Source: Humibacillus xanthopallidus | GTDB lineage: Bacteria; Actinomycetota; Actinomycetes; Actinomycetales; Dermatophilaceae | Assembly: GCF_006716675.1 (NCBI RefSeq) | Contig: NZ_VFPM01000002.1 | Span: 1,364,001-1,428,000 of the forward strand | Length of the DNA: 64,000 bases | Direction: 5' to 3' | Shown: positions 17,255-27,161 of the stretch, one piece after another | How positions within the stretch are numbered: the stretch's first letter is position 1 | Layout of the letters: every line of letters begins with the position of its first letter | The notes under the pieces: model-generated | What the model was told of the DNA's origin: nothing | Databases searched by the model: none | The model's input: only the letters and a program-made list of their open reading frames with translations | Program-made: the position numbers and the translations under genes

Positions 17255-18415
17255 ATGAGACGCCTCCTCATCACCATCGTCCTCGCCCTGATCGCCGCGG
17301 CCTCGTTCGCCACGGTCGCGCCGGCATCATCGGCCCAGGCACTGACCCGCACCGACGCCGGGGCGATCCCCACCACGAGCAGCGGTTCGACCCGCGCCCA
17401 GCCACAGCCGCTCGTCATCGGCCACCGCGGAGCCTCCGGCTACCGTCCGGAGCACACCCTGGCCTCCTACGAGCTGGCCGCTCGCATGGGCGCCGACGTC
17501 ATCGAGCCCGACCTCGTCTCGACCAGGGACGGCGTGCTCGTCGCCCGCCACGAGCCCGAGATCGGCGGCACCACCGACGTGGCCGACCACCCCGAGTTCG
17601 CCGCCCGCCGCACCACGAAGCTGCTCGACGGGCAGCCCGTGACCGGTTGGTTCACGACCGACTTCACGCTCGCCGAGCTGAAGACGCTGCGGGCGAAGGA
17701 GCGCCTGCCGCTCGTGCGCCAGGAGAACACGATCTGGGACGGTCGCTTCGAGGTGCCGACCTTCGAGGAGGTGCTGCGCCTGCGCGAGCAGCTGGGCCGG
17801 GAGCTGCACCGCACGATCGGCGTCTACCCGGAGACGAAGCACCCGACCTTCTTCCAGCAGCTCGGCCTCGCGCTGGAGCCCAAGGTCGCCATGGCCCTGC
17901 GTCGGCACGGACTCGACCGGCCCAACGCGCCGGTCTTCGTGCAGTCCTTCGAGCTGACGAGCCTCTACACGCTGCGAGACTCGCTGAAGCTCAGGGCTCC
18001 ACTCGTGTTCCTCACCGGTGGCGGTGCACCGTACGACCTCGTCGCGCAGGGCGACCCGCGCACCTACGCCGACCTGCAGCAGCCGGCGAGCCTCGCGGTC
18101 CTCGCTCGCACCATCAACGGACTCGGCCCCGACAAGTCGCTCGTCATCCCCCGCAACGCGGACGGCACGCTGAGGGCGACGCCGACGAGCCTCGTTCGTG
18201 ATGCCCACGCGGTCGGCCTGCTCGTCCACCCGTACACGTTCCGTGCGGAGAACACCTTCCTGCCGACCGACTACCGCATCGGGTCCGCGCCGTCCGACTA
18301 CGGCCGGGCTGTCGACGAGCAGGTGCGCTTCCTCCAGACCGGCATCGACGGTCTCTTCACCGACCAGCCCGACATCGGCGTCGCCGCGCGAGGCGCGTTC
18401 CTCCGGCAGCGCTGA
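17255..18415 (+). CDS. glpQ: Secreted glycerophosphodiester phosphodiesterase
   Basis: A 386-residue enzyme hydrolysing glycerophosphodiesters to glycerol-3-phosphate and an alcohol, acting outside the cell. A signal peptide covers about 1-32 (MRRLLITIVLALIAAAS, ends near SSAQA). The GDPD barrel begins with the catalytic GHRGASG. Metal-binding E and D lie in IEPDLVSTRDG and the second His in ARHEPEIGG. The large insertion and EVPTFEEVL match the GlpQ type. ATG 17255 is chosen because it starts the signal peptide; an in-frame ATG at 17180 lacks support. A hairpin terminator follows. Confidence 0.9.
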   Translation: MRRLLITIVLALIAAASFATVAPASSAQALTRTDAGAIPTTSSGSTRAQPQPLVIGHRGASGYRPEHTLASYELAARMGADVIEPDLVSTRDGVLVARHEPEIGGTTDVADHPEFAARRTTKLLDGQPVTGWFTTDFTLAELKTLRAKERLPLVRQENTIWDGRFEVPTFEEVLRLREQLGRELHRTIGVYPETKHPTFFQQLGLALEPKVAMALRRHGLDRPNAPVFVQSFELTSLYTLRDSLKLRAPLVFLTGGGAPYDLVAQGDPRTYADLQQPASLAVLARTINGLGPDKSLVIPRNADGTLRATPTSLVRDAHAVGLLVHPYTFRAENTFLPTDYRIGSAPSDYGRAVDEQVRFLQTGIDGLFTDQPDIGVAARGAFLRQR

Positions 18416-18430
18416 CACACGAAGAACTCC

Positions 18431-18468
18431 GAGGCGGACCGCATCCCTCCACGGCTGCGGTCCGCCTC
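18431..18468. terminator. Terminator between glpQ and argG
   Basis: A 13-bp perfect stem (18431-18443 with 18456-18468) and 12-nt loop lie between the convergent genes. Confidence 0.75.
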
Positions 18469-18493
18469 GAAGCGGTCTGGGGGCGGCGGCCCG

Positions 18494-19948
<1,455 letters not shown>

Positions 19949-20259
19949 CTATCCAATCAGGGGAGAATCCAGCGGAAGCAGGTCTGGTCTTGTACTGACT
20001 TTGGTCAAGATTCGACAATTAATTCGGATAATCCCGATTTAGCCCCCAGTGTCAGGACGACAGCGGGGATCTCTTTCGGCCTCCCGCGATCAGCCGGACA
20101 GCTCGACGCCCCACGCGCACTGCGCACGGCGGTCGGACATGGCCTCAACCTCATCTCCACGTGAGGCCGGTTCCACATCGCCTGGGAACGTTGCCGCGGG
20201 ACGTCCCCCTCCCTCAGCAGGCATGCCGCAACCACTACTTGCCTCTGGGAGAACCCGCC

Positions 20260-21792
20260 ATGGCCGCAACCATCATTCGGCTGCCACACGCCAATCCACT
20301 GCTGCGCGTCCCGCGCTCCTTTCGCATCGTCGGGATGGTGGTCGCTCTGGCGCTGGCGATCGCCGTGGTCTCGATGGGGAGCCGCCCGGCAGCCGCAGCT
20401 GAAGGGCCGGTGGGCCTCGGCACGGCCGGAAGCTTCGCGGTCCTCGCTGGGTCAACCGTGACCAACACCGGGCCGTCCGTCCTCACCGGTGACCTGGGCG
20501 TCAGCCCCGGCACTGCCATCACGGGTTTCCCGCCCGGACTGGTCAACGGGGCCACCCACTCGGCCGACGCTGTGGCGCTCCAGGCCAAGGCCGACCTCGT
20601 CACCGCCTACAACGACACGGCGAGCCGCGCCACCAGCGTGACCGTCTCTGCCGACCTGGGCGGCCAGACCCTCGTGTCCGGGGTCTACACCGGCTCGCTC
20701 CTGTCGCTGACCGGCACCGTGACGCTCGACGCCAAGGGTGACCCGAACGCCGTCTTCATCTTCCAGTCCGCCAGCACCCTCATCACCGCCTCGAGCAGCG
20801 TGGTCAGCCTGATCAACGGCGCCGACGCCTGCAACGTCTACTGGCAGGTGGGCAGCTCCGCCACTCTCGGCACCGCCTCCACCTTCGTCGGGACCGTCAT
20901 GGCCCTGACCTCGATCACGGCCAACACCGGCGCCACCGTGCAGGGGCGGCTGCTGGCACGCAACGGGGCTGTGACTCTGGACAGCAACGTCATCACACGC
21001 AGTGAGTGCGCCGTGCCGACGACCTCGACGACGACGGCCGCCACCACGACGACGACGTCGACCACGACCGCTCCGACCACGACCACCGTGGCTCCGACCA
21101 CGACAGTCGCTCCGACCACGACGACGGTGGCTCCGACGACGACGGTCGCGCCGACCACGACGACGGTGGCTCCGACGACGACGGTCGCGCCGACCACGAC
21201 GACGGTGGCTCCGACGACGACGGTCGCGCCGACCACGACGACGGTGGCCCCGACGACAACGGTCGCGCCGACCACGACGACGGTCGCTCCGACGACAACG
21301 GTCGCTCCGACCACGACGACGGTCGCGCCCACCACGACGACGGTCGCTCCGACCACGACGACGGTGGCTCCGACGACAACGGTCGCTCCGACCACGACGA
21401 CGGTGGCTCCGACCACGACGGTCGCGCCTACCACGACAACGGTCGCGCCCACCACGACAACGGTGGCCCCGACGACCACGGTCGCGCCTACCACGACGAC
21501 GGTGGCCCCGACCACGACGGTCGCACCCACGACCACGGTCGGGACGATGACGACGACCGTCGCCCCCACGACGTCCGGCGCCACCACGACGAGCGCCACG
21601 ACGGCGGTTGTCGTGCCGACGACGACGGCACCGACCGACACCAACACGGTGCCGACACCCAAGCCGGGTGCACCCGACACCGGCGGTGCCGGCACGGTCA
21701 ACCCGCTCAACTCCCTGATCGCCTTCGTGCTGGTGCTCGTGGCCCTGGGCCTCGGCCTCAGCCTCCGCACCTCGAAGCCGACGCTGGGCTGA
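20260..21792 (+). CDS. Ice-binding-fold (DUF3494) surface protein with Thr/Val/Ala/Pro stalk and sorting signal
   Basis: A 510-residue exported protein. A long signal segment (about 18-48, ends near AAAAEG) is followed by a DUF3494 ice-binding-like beta-solenoid (about 50-245) with LGTAGSFAVLAGSTVTNTG, GDLGVSPGTAITGFPPG and the closing ARNGAVTLDSNVIT. Next comes a roughly 170-residue stalk of repeated TTTVAP/TTTTVAP. The C-terminus has a sortase-like signal: APDTG, a hydrophobic segment and a short tail with Arg and Lys. The class F sortase next door is the likely anchoring enzyme. DUF3494 domains occur in antifreeze proteins and other adhesins, so ice binding itself is not proven. Confidence 0.85.
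   Translation: MAATIIRLPHANPLLRVPRSFRIVGMVVALALAIAVVSMGSRPAAAAEGPVGLGTAGSFAVLAGSTVTNTGPSVLTGDLGVSPGTAITGFPPGLVNGATHSADAVALQAKADLVTAYNDTASRATSVTVSADLGGQTLVSGVYTGSLLSLTGTVTLDAKGDPNAVFIFQSASTLITASSSVVSLINGADACNVYWQVGSSATLGTASTFVGTVMALTSITANTGATVQGRLLARNGAVTLDSNVITRSECAVPTTSTTTAATTTTTSTTTAPTTTTVAPTTTVAPTTTTVAPTTTVAPTTTTVAPTTTVAPTTTTVAPTTTVAPTTTTVAPTTTVAPTTTTVAPTTTVAPTTTTVAPTTTTVAPTTTTVAPTTTVAPTTTTVAPTTTVAPTTTTVAPTTTTVAPTTTVAPTTTTVAPTTTVAPTTTVGTMTTTVAPTTSGATTTSATTAVVVPTTTAPTDTNTVPTPKPGAPDTGGAGTVNPLNSLIAFVLVLVALGLGLSLRTSKPTLG
21070..21541 (+). repeat. In-frame DNA repeat coding the TTTVAP/TTTTVAP stalk
   Basis: About 470 bp consist of near-identical units of 18 or 21 bp (commonly alternating to a 39-bp superunit) built on GTCGCGCCGACCACGACGAC and close variants. 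Every unit keeps the frame, so copy-number change would lengthen or shorten the surface stalk without disrupting the protein. Confidence 0.85.
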
Positions 21793-21806
21793 CCGACTGA
21801 AGGGGA

Positions 21807-21846
21807 AACCCCCGCCTGAGCCACGCGAGTGGCGAGGGCGGGGGTT
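21807..21846 (+). terminator. Terminator between the surface protein and sortase genes
   Basis: Stem AACCCCCGCC (21807-21816) pairs with GGCGGGGGTT (21837-21846), with an inner CCAC/GTGG helix. It may let only part of the transcription through to the sortase gene. Confidence 0.6.
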
Positions 21847-21914
21847 CACCCGTTCCGGTGGCGATCACGGCCACAGACGACGACCGCGGGCCAGCCTGCG
21901 GGGAAGGATCTCCG

Positions 21915-22706
21915 ATGGGCTACCGGGCGCGTCACTCCTCTCCGCGTGCTGCGCGGAGGCGCACCCTCATCAGTGCGGCGGGCATCGCGTCTGTGCTCGC
22001 CGCGGCCGCTGGCTTCGCGGTGCTCCAGCCGTTCCCACCCGGATCGGCCCTCGCCGACGGTCGTCAGTCGTCGACGTCGAGCTCGACGAGCCAGCTGGCG
22101 CCGGCCAGTGCGGCGCCGACTCCCGGTGCCGCCGCGCCGACCAGGGGCTCCGGCGGCCCGCGCGCTCACACCACCGCCCCGACGTCCCCGACCCCGTCCG
22201 GTTCAGCCGCTGGAGCGACGCTTGCGCAGGCCTGTCGCCCCACGGGCCTGGTCATCAGCGCCCTTGGCGTCGACGCACGTGTCACGGAGATCGGTCTCGA
22301 GCGCGACGGCAGCCTCGGGGTGCCGTCGGAGCGGGACCGGCGCAAGGCCGGCTGGTATCCCAGCGTTCTCGCCGGGTCTCCTCGGGGCACCGTGCTGATG
22401 GACGGGCACACCTACCGCGACGGCTCGGCGATCTTCACGACCGACTCCACCCAGCGGGCCCACCTCGGCATGGCGATGCGCCTCTCCTGCGCCAACGGCG
22501 CGGTCGTGACGTATCGCCTCACCCAGATGCACCTGGACCTGACCCCCGAGACCTATCCGGACTTCGTCTCGAGCCGACGCCTCTACGCGGCCGACGGACC
22601 GGCGCAGCTCGTCATGATCACCTGCACGGGGTGGAGCCCGCTCCGGCAGGAGTGGGACAACCGCGCCGTCCTCATCGCGACGCCGGTGGCAGCGGCAAGC
22701 GGCTGA
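21915..22706 (+). CDS. Class F sortase
   Basis: A 263-residue membrane-anchored transpeptidase that attaches surface proteins to the cell wall. An N-terminal transmembrane segment (about 20-42) is followed by a Ser/Pro/Thr-rich linker to about 105. The sortase domain carries His in MDGHTYRDG (about 163), Cys in TCTGW (about 236) and Arg in WDNRAVLI (about 249). The short domain and motif context fit actinobacterial class F. It lies 122 bp after the surface-protein gene on the same strand; the pair look like enzyme and dedicated substrate. An AAGGA ribosome binding site precedes the ATG. Confidence 0.88.
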   Translation: MGYRARHSSPRAARRRTLISAAGIASVLAAAAGFAVLQPFPPGSALADGRQSSTSSSTSQLAPASAAPTPGAAAPTRGSGGPRAHTTAPTSPTPSGSAAGATLAQACRPTGLVISALGVDARVTEIGLERDGSLGVPSERDRRKAGWYPSVLAGSPRGTVLMDGHTYRDGSAIFTTDSTQRAHLGMAMRLSCANGAVVTYRLTQMHLDLTPETYPDFVSSRRLYAADGPAQLVMITCTGWSPLRQEWDNRAVLIATPVAAASG

Positions 22707-22713
22707 GCCCCGC

Positions 22714-22912
22714 GATCGAAAGAGCAATCCGTCCGCCGGCGGTCCGAGTCACCCAATCGAAAGAGCAGTCCGTAAGACGCCTGCGCCAGCGCGGTCGCGG
22801 ACGCGGGGCGGACGGACTGCTCTTTCGATTGTCGGTCGCGGACGCAGGGCGGACGGACTGCTCTTTCGATTGTCGGTCGCGGACACGGGGCGGACGGACT
22901 GCTCTCTCGATC
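22714..22912. repeat. Array of five copies of a ~22-bp element, two direct and three inverted
   Basis: The element AATCGAAAGAGCAGTCCG(TCCGC) occurs forward at 22714-22737 and 22755-22774, and inverted at 22808-22830, 22849-22871 and 22890-22912. The three inverted copies form a 41-bp tandem repeat whose linker is GTCGGTCGCGGACGC(A/G)GG-like. Any forward copy can pair with any inverted copy, so several large hairpins compete. The array fills the gap between the convergent sortase and aceE genes. Confidence 0.9.
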
Positions 22913-22921
22913 GGCGTCATG

Positions 22922-22959
22922 CGCCGGGCCCGGCTCTCCGAGGAGAACCGGGCCCGGCG
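22922..22959. terminator. Terminator downstream of aceE
   Basis: A perfect 12-bp stem (22922-22933 with 22948-22959) with a 14-nt loop lies 21 bp after the aceE stop codon. Confidence 0.8.
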
Positions 22960-22980
22960 GCATACGTCAGTGGGGGAGCG

Positions 22981-25752
22981 TCAGCTCTCGCCACCCGCGT
23001 TGCCCGACGTGCCGGCGGTGACGTCGTCGAGGCGGTACCTGTCGGCCGCCTTGGCGGGCACGTCGGCGTCGACCTTGCCCTCCTTGGCGAGCAGCTGCAG
23101 CGTCCGCACGGCGACCGAGGGGCCGTCGATGTGGAAGAAGCGGCGGGCGGCAGCGCGCGTGTCGCTGAAGCCGAAGCCGTCGGCGCCGAGCGAGGCGTAC
23201 GTGCCGGGGACCCACTCGCGGATCTGGTCCTGGACGGCTCGCATGTAGTCGCTCACGGCGACGACCGGGCCCTCGGTGCCCTCGAGGCACTGGGTGACCC
23301 ACGGCTTGATCGGCGGGCCGTCCGGCTTGAGGAACTCCTGCTGGTCGGCCTTGAGACCGTCGCGACGCAGCTCGTTCCACGAGGTCACCGACCACACGTC
23401 GGCAGCGACACCCCAGTCGTCGGCGAGCAGCTGCTGCGCCTCGAGCGCCCACGGCACGCCGACGCCCGACCCGAGGATCTGCGCCCGCGGCGGCTCGTGC
23501 GTCCAGCCCTCGGTGTTGGCCACCGAGATGCGGTGCATGCCGCGCAGGATGCCCTCGACGTCGACGTCGTCGGGCTCCTTGGGCTGCTGGAGCGGCTCGT
23601 TGTAGACGGTGAGGTAGTAGATGACGTTGGACTCCTCGGGGGTCCTGCCCTCGCCGTACATCCGGTCGAGGCCGTCCTGCATGATGTGCGCGATCTCGTA
23701 GGCGTAGGCCGGGTCGTAGTGCACGACGGCGGGGTTGGTCGCTGCGAGGAGGGGGCTGTGCCCATCGGCGTGCTGCAGACCCTCGCCGGTCAGGGTCGTG
23801 CGGCCGGCCGTGGCCCCGATGAGGAAGCCGCGCGACATCTGGTCGGCCGCAGCCCAGATCGAGTCGCCGGTGCGCTGGAAGCCGAACATCGAGTAGAAGA
23901 CGTAGATCGGCACCATCGGCTTGCCGTGCGTCGCGTACGACGTCGCGGCGGCCGTGAACGCCGCGAGCGACCCGGCCTCGTTGATGCCGAGGTGCAGGAT
24001 CTGGCCGGCGGTGCTCTCGCGGTAGGCGAGCATCAGCTCGGCGTCGACCGGCGTGTAGTTCTGCCCGTTGGGGTTGTAGATCTTGATCGTCGGGAAGAAC
24101 GCGTCCATGCCGAAGGTGCGCGCCTCGTCGGGGATGATCGGCACGATGCGCGGGCCGAACTCCTTGTCGCGCAGGAGGTCCTTGAGCAGGCGGACGAACG
24201 CCATCGTCGTGGCGACCTCCTGCTTGCCCGAGCCCTTCTTCACCTGGGCGTAGGCCTCGTCGCCGGGGAGCTTGAGCGGCTCGAAGTCGACACGCCGGCT
24301 CGGCAGGGTGCCGCCGAGCTTCTGGCGCCGGTCGATCGAGTACTTGATGACCTCGTGGTCGGCGCCCGGGTGGTAGTACGGCGGCTGGTAGGGGTTGGCC
24401 TCGAGCTGCTCGTCGGTGATCGGGATGCGGAGGCTGTCGCGGAAGGCCTTGAGGTCATCCAGCGTCATCTTCTTCATCTGGTGCGTGGCGTTGCGGCCGG
24501 CGAAGTGCGAGCCGAGGCCGTAGCCCTTGATCGTCTTGGCGAGGATGACGGTCGGCTGGCCCGTGTGCTCACGCGCCGCCTTGTAGGCCGCGTAGACCTT
24601 GCGGTAGTCGTGGCCGCCGCGCCGGAGGTCCCACCAGATCTTCTCGTCGCTCCAGCCCTCGACCATCTTGGCCGTGCGCGGGTCGCGGCCGAAGAAGTGG
24701 TCGCGGACGTACTTGCCGTCGTTGGCGCGGAAGGTCTGGTAGTCGCCGTCGCTCGTCTGGTTCATGATGTGCACGAGCGCGCCGTCGCGGTCGGCGGCGA
24801 GGAGCGGGTCCCACCCGCGGCCCCAGACGACCTTGATGACGTTCCAGCCGGCGCCACGGAAGAACGCCTCGAGCTCCTGGATGATCTTGCCGTTGCCGCG
24901 CACCGGGCCGTCGAGCCGCTGCAGGTTGCAGTTGATGACGAAGTTGAGGTTGTCGAGCTCCTCGTTGGCCGCGAGCTGCAGCAGGCCGCGCGACTCGGGC
25001 TCGTCCATCTCGCCGTCACCGAGGAAGGCCCAGACGTCCTGCTGGCTCGTGTCCTTGATGCCGCGGTTGTGGAGGTACTTGTTGAACTGCGCCTGGTAGA
25101 TGGCGTTCATCGGGCCGATGCCCATCGACACCGTCGGGAACTCCCAGTAGTTGGGCAGCAGCCGCGGGTGCGGGTAGGACGGGATCGCCTCGAGCTTGCC
25201 GTCGACGATGTGGCTCTTCTCCTGGCGGAACCCGTCGAGCTGGGTCTCCGTGAGGTGGCCCTCGAGGTAGCTGCGGGCATACATGCCGGGGGAGGCGTGA
25301 CCCTGGAAGTAGATCTGGTCACCGCCGCCGGGGTGGTCCTTGCCGCGGAAGAAGTGGTTCATGCCCACCTCGTAGAGCGTCGCGGCCGACGCATACGTCG
25401 AGATGTGGCCGCCGACGCCGATGCCGGGCCGCTGGGCGCGGTGCACCATGATCGCGGCGTTCCAGCGGATGTAGCGGCGCATCTCGCGCTCGACGTCCTC
25501 GTCGCCGGGGAACCACGGCTCGCGCTCCGGCGGGATCGTGTTGATGTAGTCGGTCGCCGTCAGCGACGGCACCCCGACCTGCTGCTGGCGCGCGCGCTCG
25601 ATGAGCTTGAGCATGATGTAGCGCGCTCGCGTGCGGCCCTTCTCGTCGAGCACGGCATCGAGGGAGTCGATCCACTCCTGCGTCTCGTCGGGGTCGATGT
25701 CCGGGAGCTGACTGGGGATGCCGTTGAGGATCGGGCCGGCCTCGGGTGCCAC
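22981..25752 (-). CDS. aceE: Pyruvate dehydrogenase E1 component (homodimeric) AceE
   Basis: A 923-residue thiamine-diphosphate enzyme that decarboxylates pyruvate and passes the acetyl group to lipoyl-E2. The cofactor motif starts at [10 protein letters not shown] and ends near [25 protein letters not shown] and the substrate region [14 protein letters not shown] are typical of actinobacterial AceE. The GTG at 25752 ([11 protein letters not shown]) follows AAAGGA and gives the normal length; a longer reading to 25818 is basic and unsupported. E2/E3 genes are not adjacent, as in other actinobacteria. The 280-bp divergent region upstream is shared with the DUF3052 gene. Confidence 0.96.
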   Translation of the reverse strand: MAPEAGPILNGIPSQLPDIDPDETQEWIDSLDAVLDEKGRTRARYIMLKLIERARQQQVGVPSLTATDYINTIPPEREPWFPGDEDVEREMRRYIRWNAAIMVHRAQRPGIGVGGHISTYASAATLYEVGMNHFFRGKDHPGGGDQIYFQGHASPGMYARSYLEGHLTETQLDGFRQEKSHIVDGKLEAIPSYPHPRLLPNYWEFPTVSMGIGPMNAIYQAQFNKYLHNRGIKDTSQQDVWAFLGDGEMDEPESRGLLQLAANEELDNLNFVINCNLQRLDGPVRGNGKIIQELEAFFRGAGWNVIKVVWGRGWDPLLAADRDGALVHIMNQTSDGDYQTFRANDGKYVRDHFFGRDPRTAKMVEGWSDEKIWWDLRRGGHDYRKVYAAYKAAREHTGQPTVILAKTIKGYGLGSHFAGRNATHQMKKMTLDDLKAFRDSLRIPITDEQLEANPYQPPYYHPGADHEVIKYSIDRRQKLGGTLPSRRVDFEPLKLPGDEAYAQVKKGSGKQEVATTMAFVRLLKDLLRDKEFGPRIVPIIPDEARTFGMDAFFPTIKIYNPNGQNYTPVDAELMLAYRESTAGQILHLGINEAGSLAAFTAAATSYATHGKPMVPIYVFYSMFGFQRTGDSIWAAADQMSRGFLIGATAGRTTLTGEGLQHADGHSPLLAATNPAVVHYDPAYAYEIAHIMQDGLDRMYGEGRTPEESNVIYYLTVYNEPLQQPKEPDDVDVEGILRGMHRISVANTEGWTHEPPRAQILGSGVGVPWALEAQQLLADDWGVAADVWSVTSWNELRRDGLKADQQEFLKPDGPPIKPWVTQCLEGTEGPVVAVSDYMRAVQDQIREWVPGTYASLGADGFGFSDTRAAARRFFHIDGPSVAVRTLQLLAKEGKVDADVPAKAADRYRLDDVTAGTSGNAGGES

Positions 25753-26032
25753 GTCGGGTCCTTTCTCGTCGCGTCGCAGGCGCCTGCGACCGGTCGGCCC
25801 CGGCGCTGCTCCACCCATCCTCTACCAAATGGTGGTCACCGTCACAGTCGGGTCCAGCACGGGGACCGGGCGGGGTGTGCCGCGGCGCCCGACGACCATG
25901 AGCAGGCGGTATGCCGTCCACGACGTGGGTGCCCACGGTGAGCCCTGCTTGCGCTCGGAGCCCAGACCCGGTGCACTTGTCACACACGAGAGTTCAGACC
26001 TACCGGGCCTCGGCCCGTGATCGAGAGGATCG

Positions 26033-26455
26033 GTGACAGTGAGCGCGACCGCGGGAGCGGCGTCCCTCAGCAAGCTCGGGTTTGCCCCAGGGCAGACCGT
26101 CCAGGAGTTCGGCTATGACGACGACGTCGACGATGACCTGCGGTTCGGCATCGAGGACGTCATCGGTAGTGAGCTCGAGGACGAGGAGTTCAACGACGGC
26201 GCCGACGGCGTCATCGTCTGGTATCGCGACGGCGACGAGGATCTCGTCGACCTGCTCGTCGACGCCCTGACGAAGCTATTCGACCAGGGCTATGTCGTGC
26301 TGTTGACGCCCAAGGCCGGTCGCCCCGGTCATGTCCAGGCGAGCGATGTCGAGGAGGCGGCCTCGACGGCCGGCCTGACGACTGGTGGCCAGGTCAACGT
26401 GGCGACGGAGTGGGCTGCCACCCGCCTCATGCCGCCGAAGGGGCCGCGCCGGTGA
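26033..26455 (+). CDS. DUF3052 family protein
   Basis: A 140-residue acidic cytosolic protein of the actinobacterial DUF3052 family, recognised from LGFAPGQTVQEFGYDDDVDDDLR and the C-terminal NVATEWAATRL. Its role is unknown. The GTG start follows AGAGGA; a second GTG two codons later is possible. The stop overlaps the GTG of the peroxiredoxin gene (GTGA), so both are made from one message. Divergent aceE-DUF3052-peroxiredoxin is a recurrent actinobacterial arrangement. Confidence 0.88.
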   Translation: MTVSATAGAASLSKLGFAPGQTVQEFGYDDDVDDDLRFGIEDVIGSELEDEEFNDGADGVIVWYRDGDEDLVDLLVDALTKLFDQGYVVLLTPKAGRPGHVQASDVEEAASTAGLTTGGQVNVATEWAATRLMPPKGPRR

Positions 26456-26982
26456 ACGGGGCGGCGACGGCGCCGCCGCCGGGCATCGAGTCGCACGGGG
26501 CCGCTGCGCTCGCCGTGGGCGAGCCGGTGCCGGACTTCACCCTCGTCGACCAGTACGGCGTCGACGTCAGCCTCTCGTCCGCGCGGGGTAGGCGCAACGC
26601 GGTCATCGTCTTCTACCCGGCGGCGTTCTCCGGCATCTGCCGGGGCGAGCTGCGGGCGATCCGCGACGGCCTCGAGGACTTCCAGACCGACGACATCCAG
26701 GTGTTCGCGGTCTCGTGCGACTCGATGTACACCCTGCGAGCCTGGGCGGACGCCGAGGGCCACTTCTTCCCGCTGCTCTCCGACTTCTGGCCGCACGGCG
26801 AGGTCGCCCGTCGCTACGGCGTCCTCGACGAGGAGGAGGGTTACGCGCTGCGGGGCACCTTCCTCGTCGACCGTGACGGTGTGCTCGTCTGGTCCGAGGT
26901 GCTCGGCATCGGGCAGGGACGCGACTTCACGGCATACCGCGTGGCCCTCGCGGGCCTGCGCGAGCAGCAGGCGACCGACTGA
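26452..26982 (+). CDS. AhpE-type peroxiredoxin
   Basis: A 176-residue thiol peroxidase that reduces hydroperoxides. The thioredoxin-fold core starts at VGEPVPDFTLVDQYG. The peroxidatic Cys is in FSGICRGEL, equivalent to the usual TPVCTGEL, with the supporting Arg in the C-terminal half. The VSCDS motif is also present, and whether that second Cys acts as a resolving residue is unclear. The GTG start overlaps the DUF3052 stop. An upstream in-frame ATG would overlap DUF3052 by 45 bp and is rejected. Confidence 0.9.
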   Translation: MNGAATAPPPGIESHGAAALAVGEPVPDFTLVDQYGVDVSLSSARGRRNAVIVFYPAAFSGICRGELRAIRDGLEDFQTDDIQVFAVSCDSMYTLRAWADAEGHFFPLLSDFWPHGEVARRYGVLDEEEGYALRGTFLVDRDGVLVWSEVLGIGQGRDFTAYRVALAGLREQQATD

Positions 26983-27047
26983 TCCACTGACGGCGCCCGC
27001 CGCCGGGCGACACGTCGGCGGGGAGTGGGCGCGGCGCGCGCCGAGGG

Positions 27048-27077
27048 CTGACACAATGGCCGCCGGGCGGGCACACT
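27048..27077 (+). promoter_or_regulatory. Probable promoter of tRNA-Val and the Nif3 operon
   Basis: CTGACA at 27048-27053 and CACACT at 27072-27077, spaced 18 bp, resemble -35 and -10 boxes that would start transcription just before the tRNA at 27088. Confidence 0.4.
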
Positions 27078-27087
27078 GCGCGCCCCG

Positions 27088-27160
27088 GGGCCTGTAGCTC
27101 AGTTGGTAGAGCACCGCGTTTACACCGCGGGTGTCGTCGGTTCGAGCCCGGCCGGGCCCA
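27088..27160 (+). tRNA. tRNA-Val (anticodon TAC)
   Basis: Acceptor GGGCCTG pairs with CGGGCCC (one T-G wobble). The anticodon stem CCGCG/CGCGG closes loop TTTACAC with anticodon TAC. The T-loop is TTCGAGC and the discriminator A160. CCA is not encoded. Its 3' end is only 1 nt from the start codon of the next gene. Confidence 0.95.
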
Positions 27161-27161
27161 C

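Noticed and set aside
21070..21541. CRISPR or integron-like repeats
   Set aside because: The repeats are in frame and code the Thr/Val/Ala/Pro stalk of a surface protein.
22714..22912. CRISPR array
   Set aside because: Copies occur in both orientations, spacers are themselves repeats and no cas genes are near.
22870..25941. A 1023-residue plus-strand frame opposite aceE
   Set aside because: Antisense shadow of aceE; no known domain.
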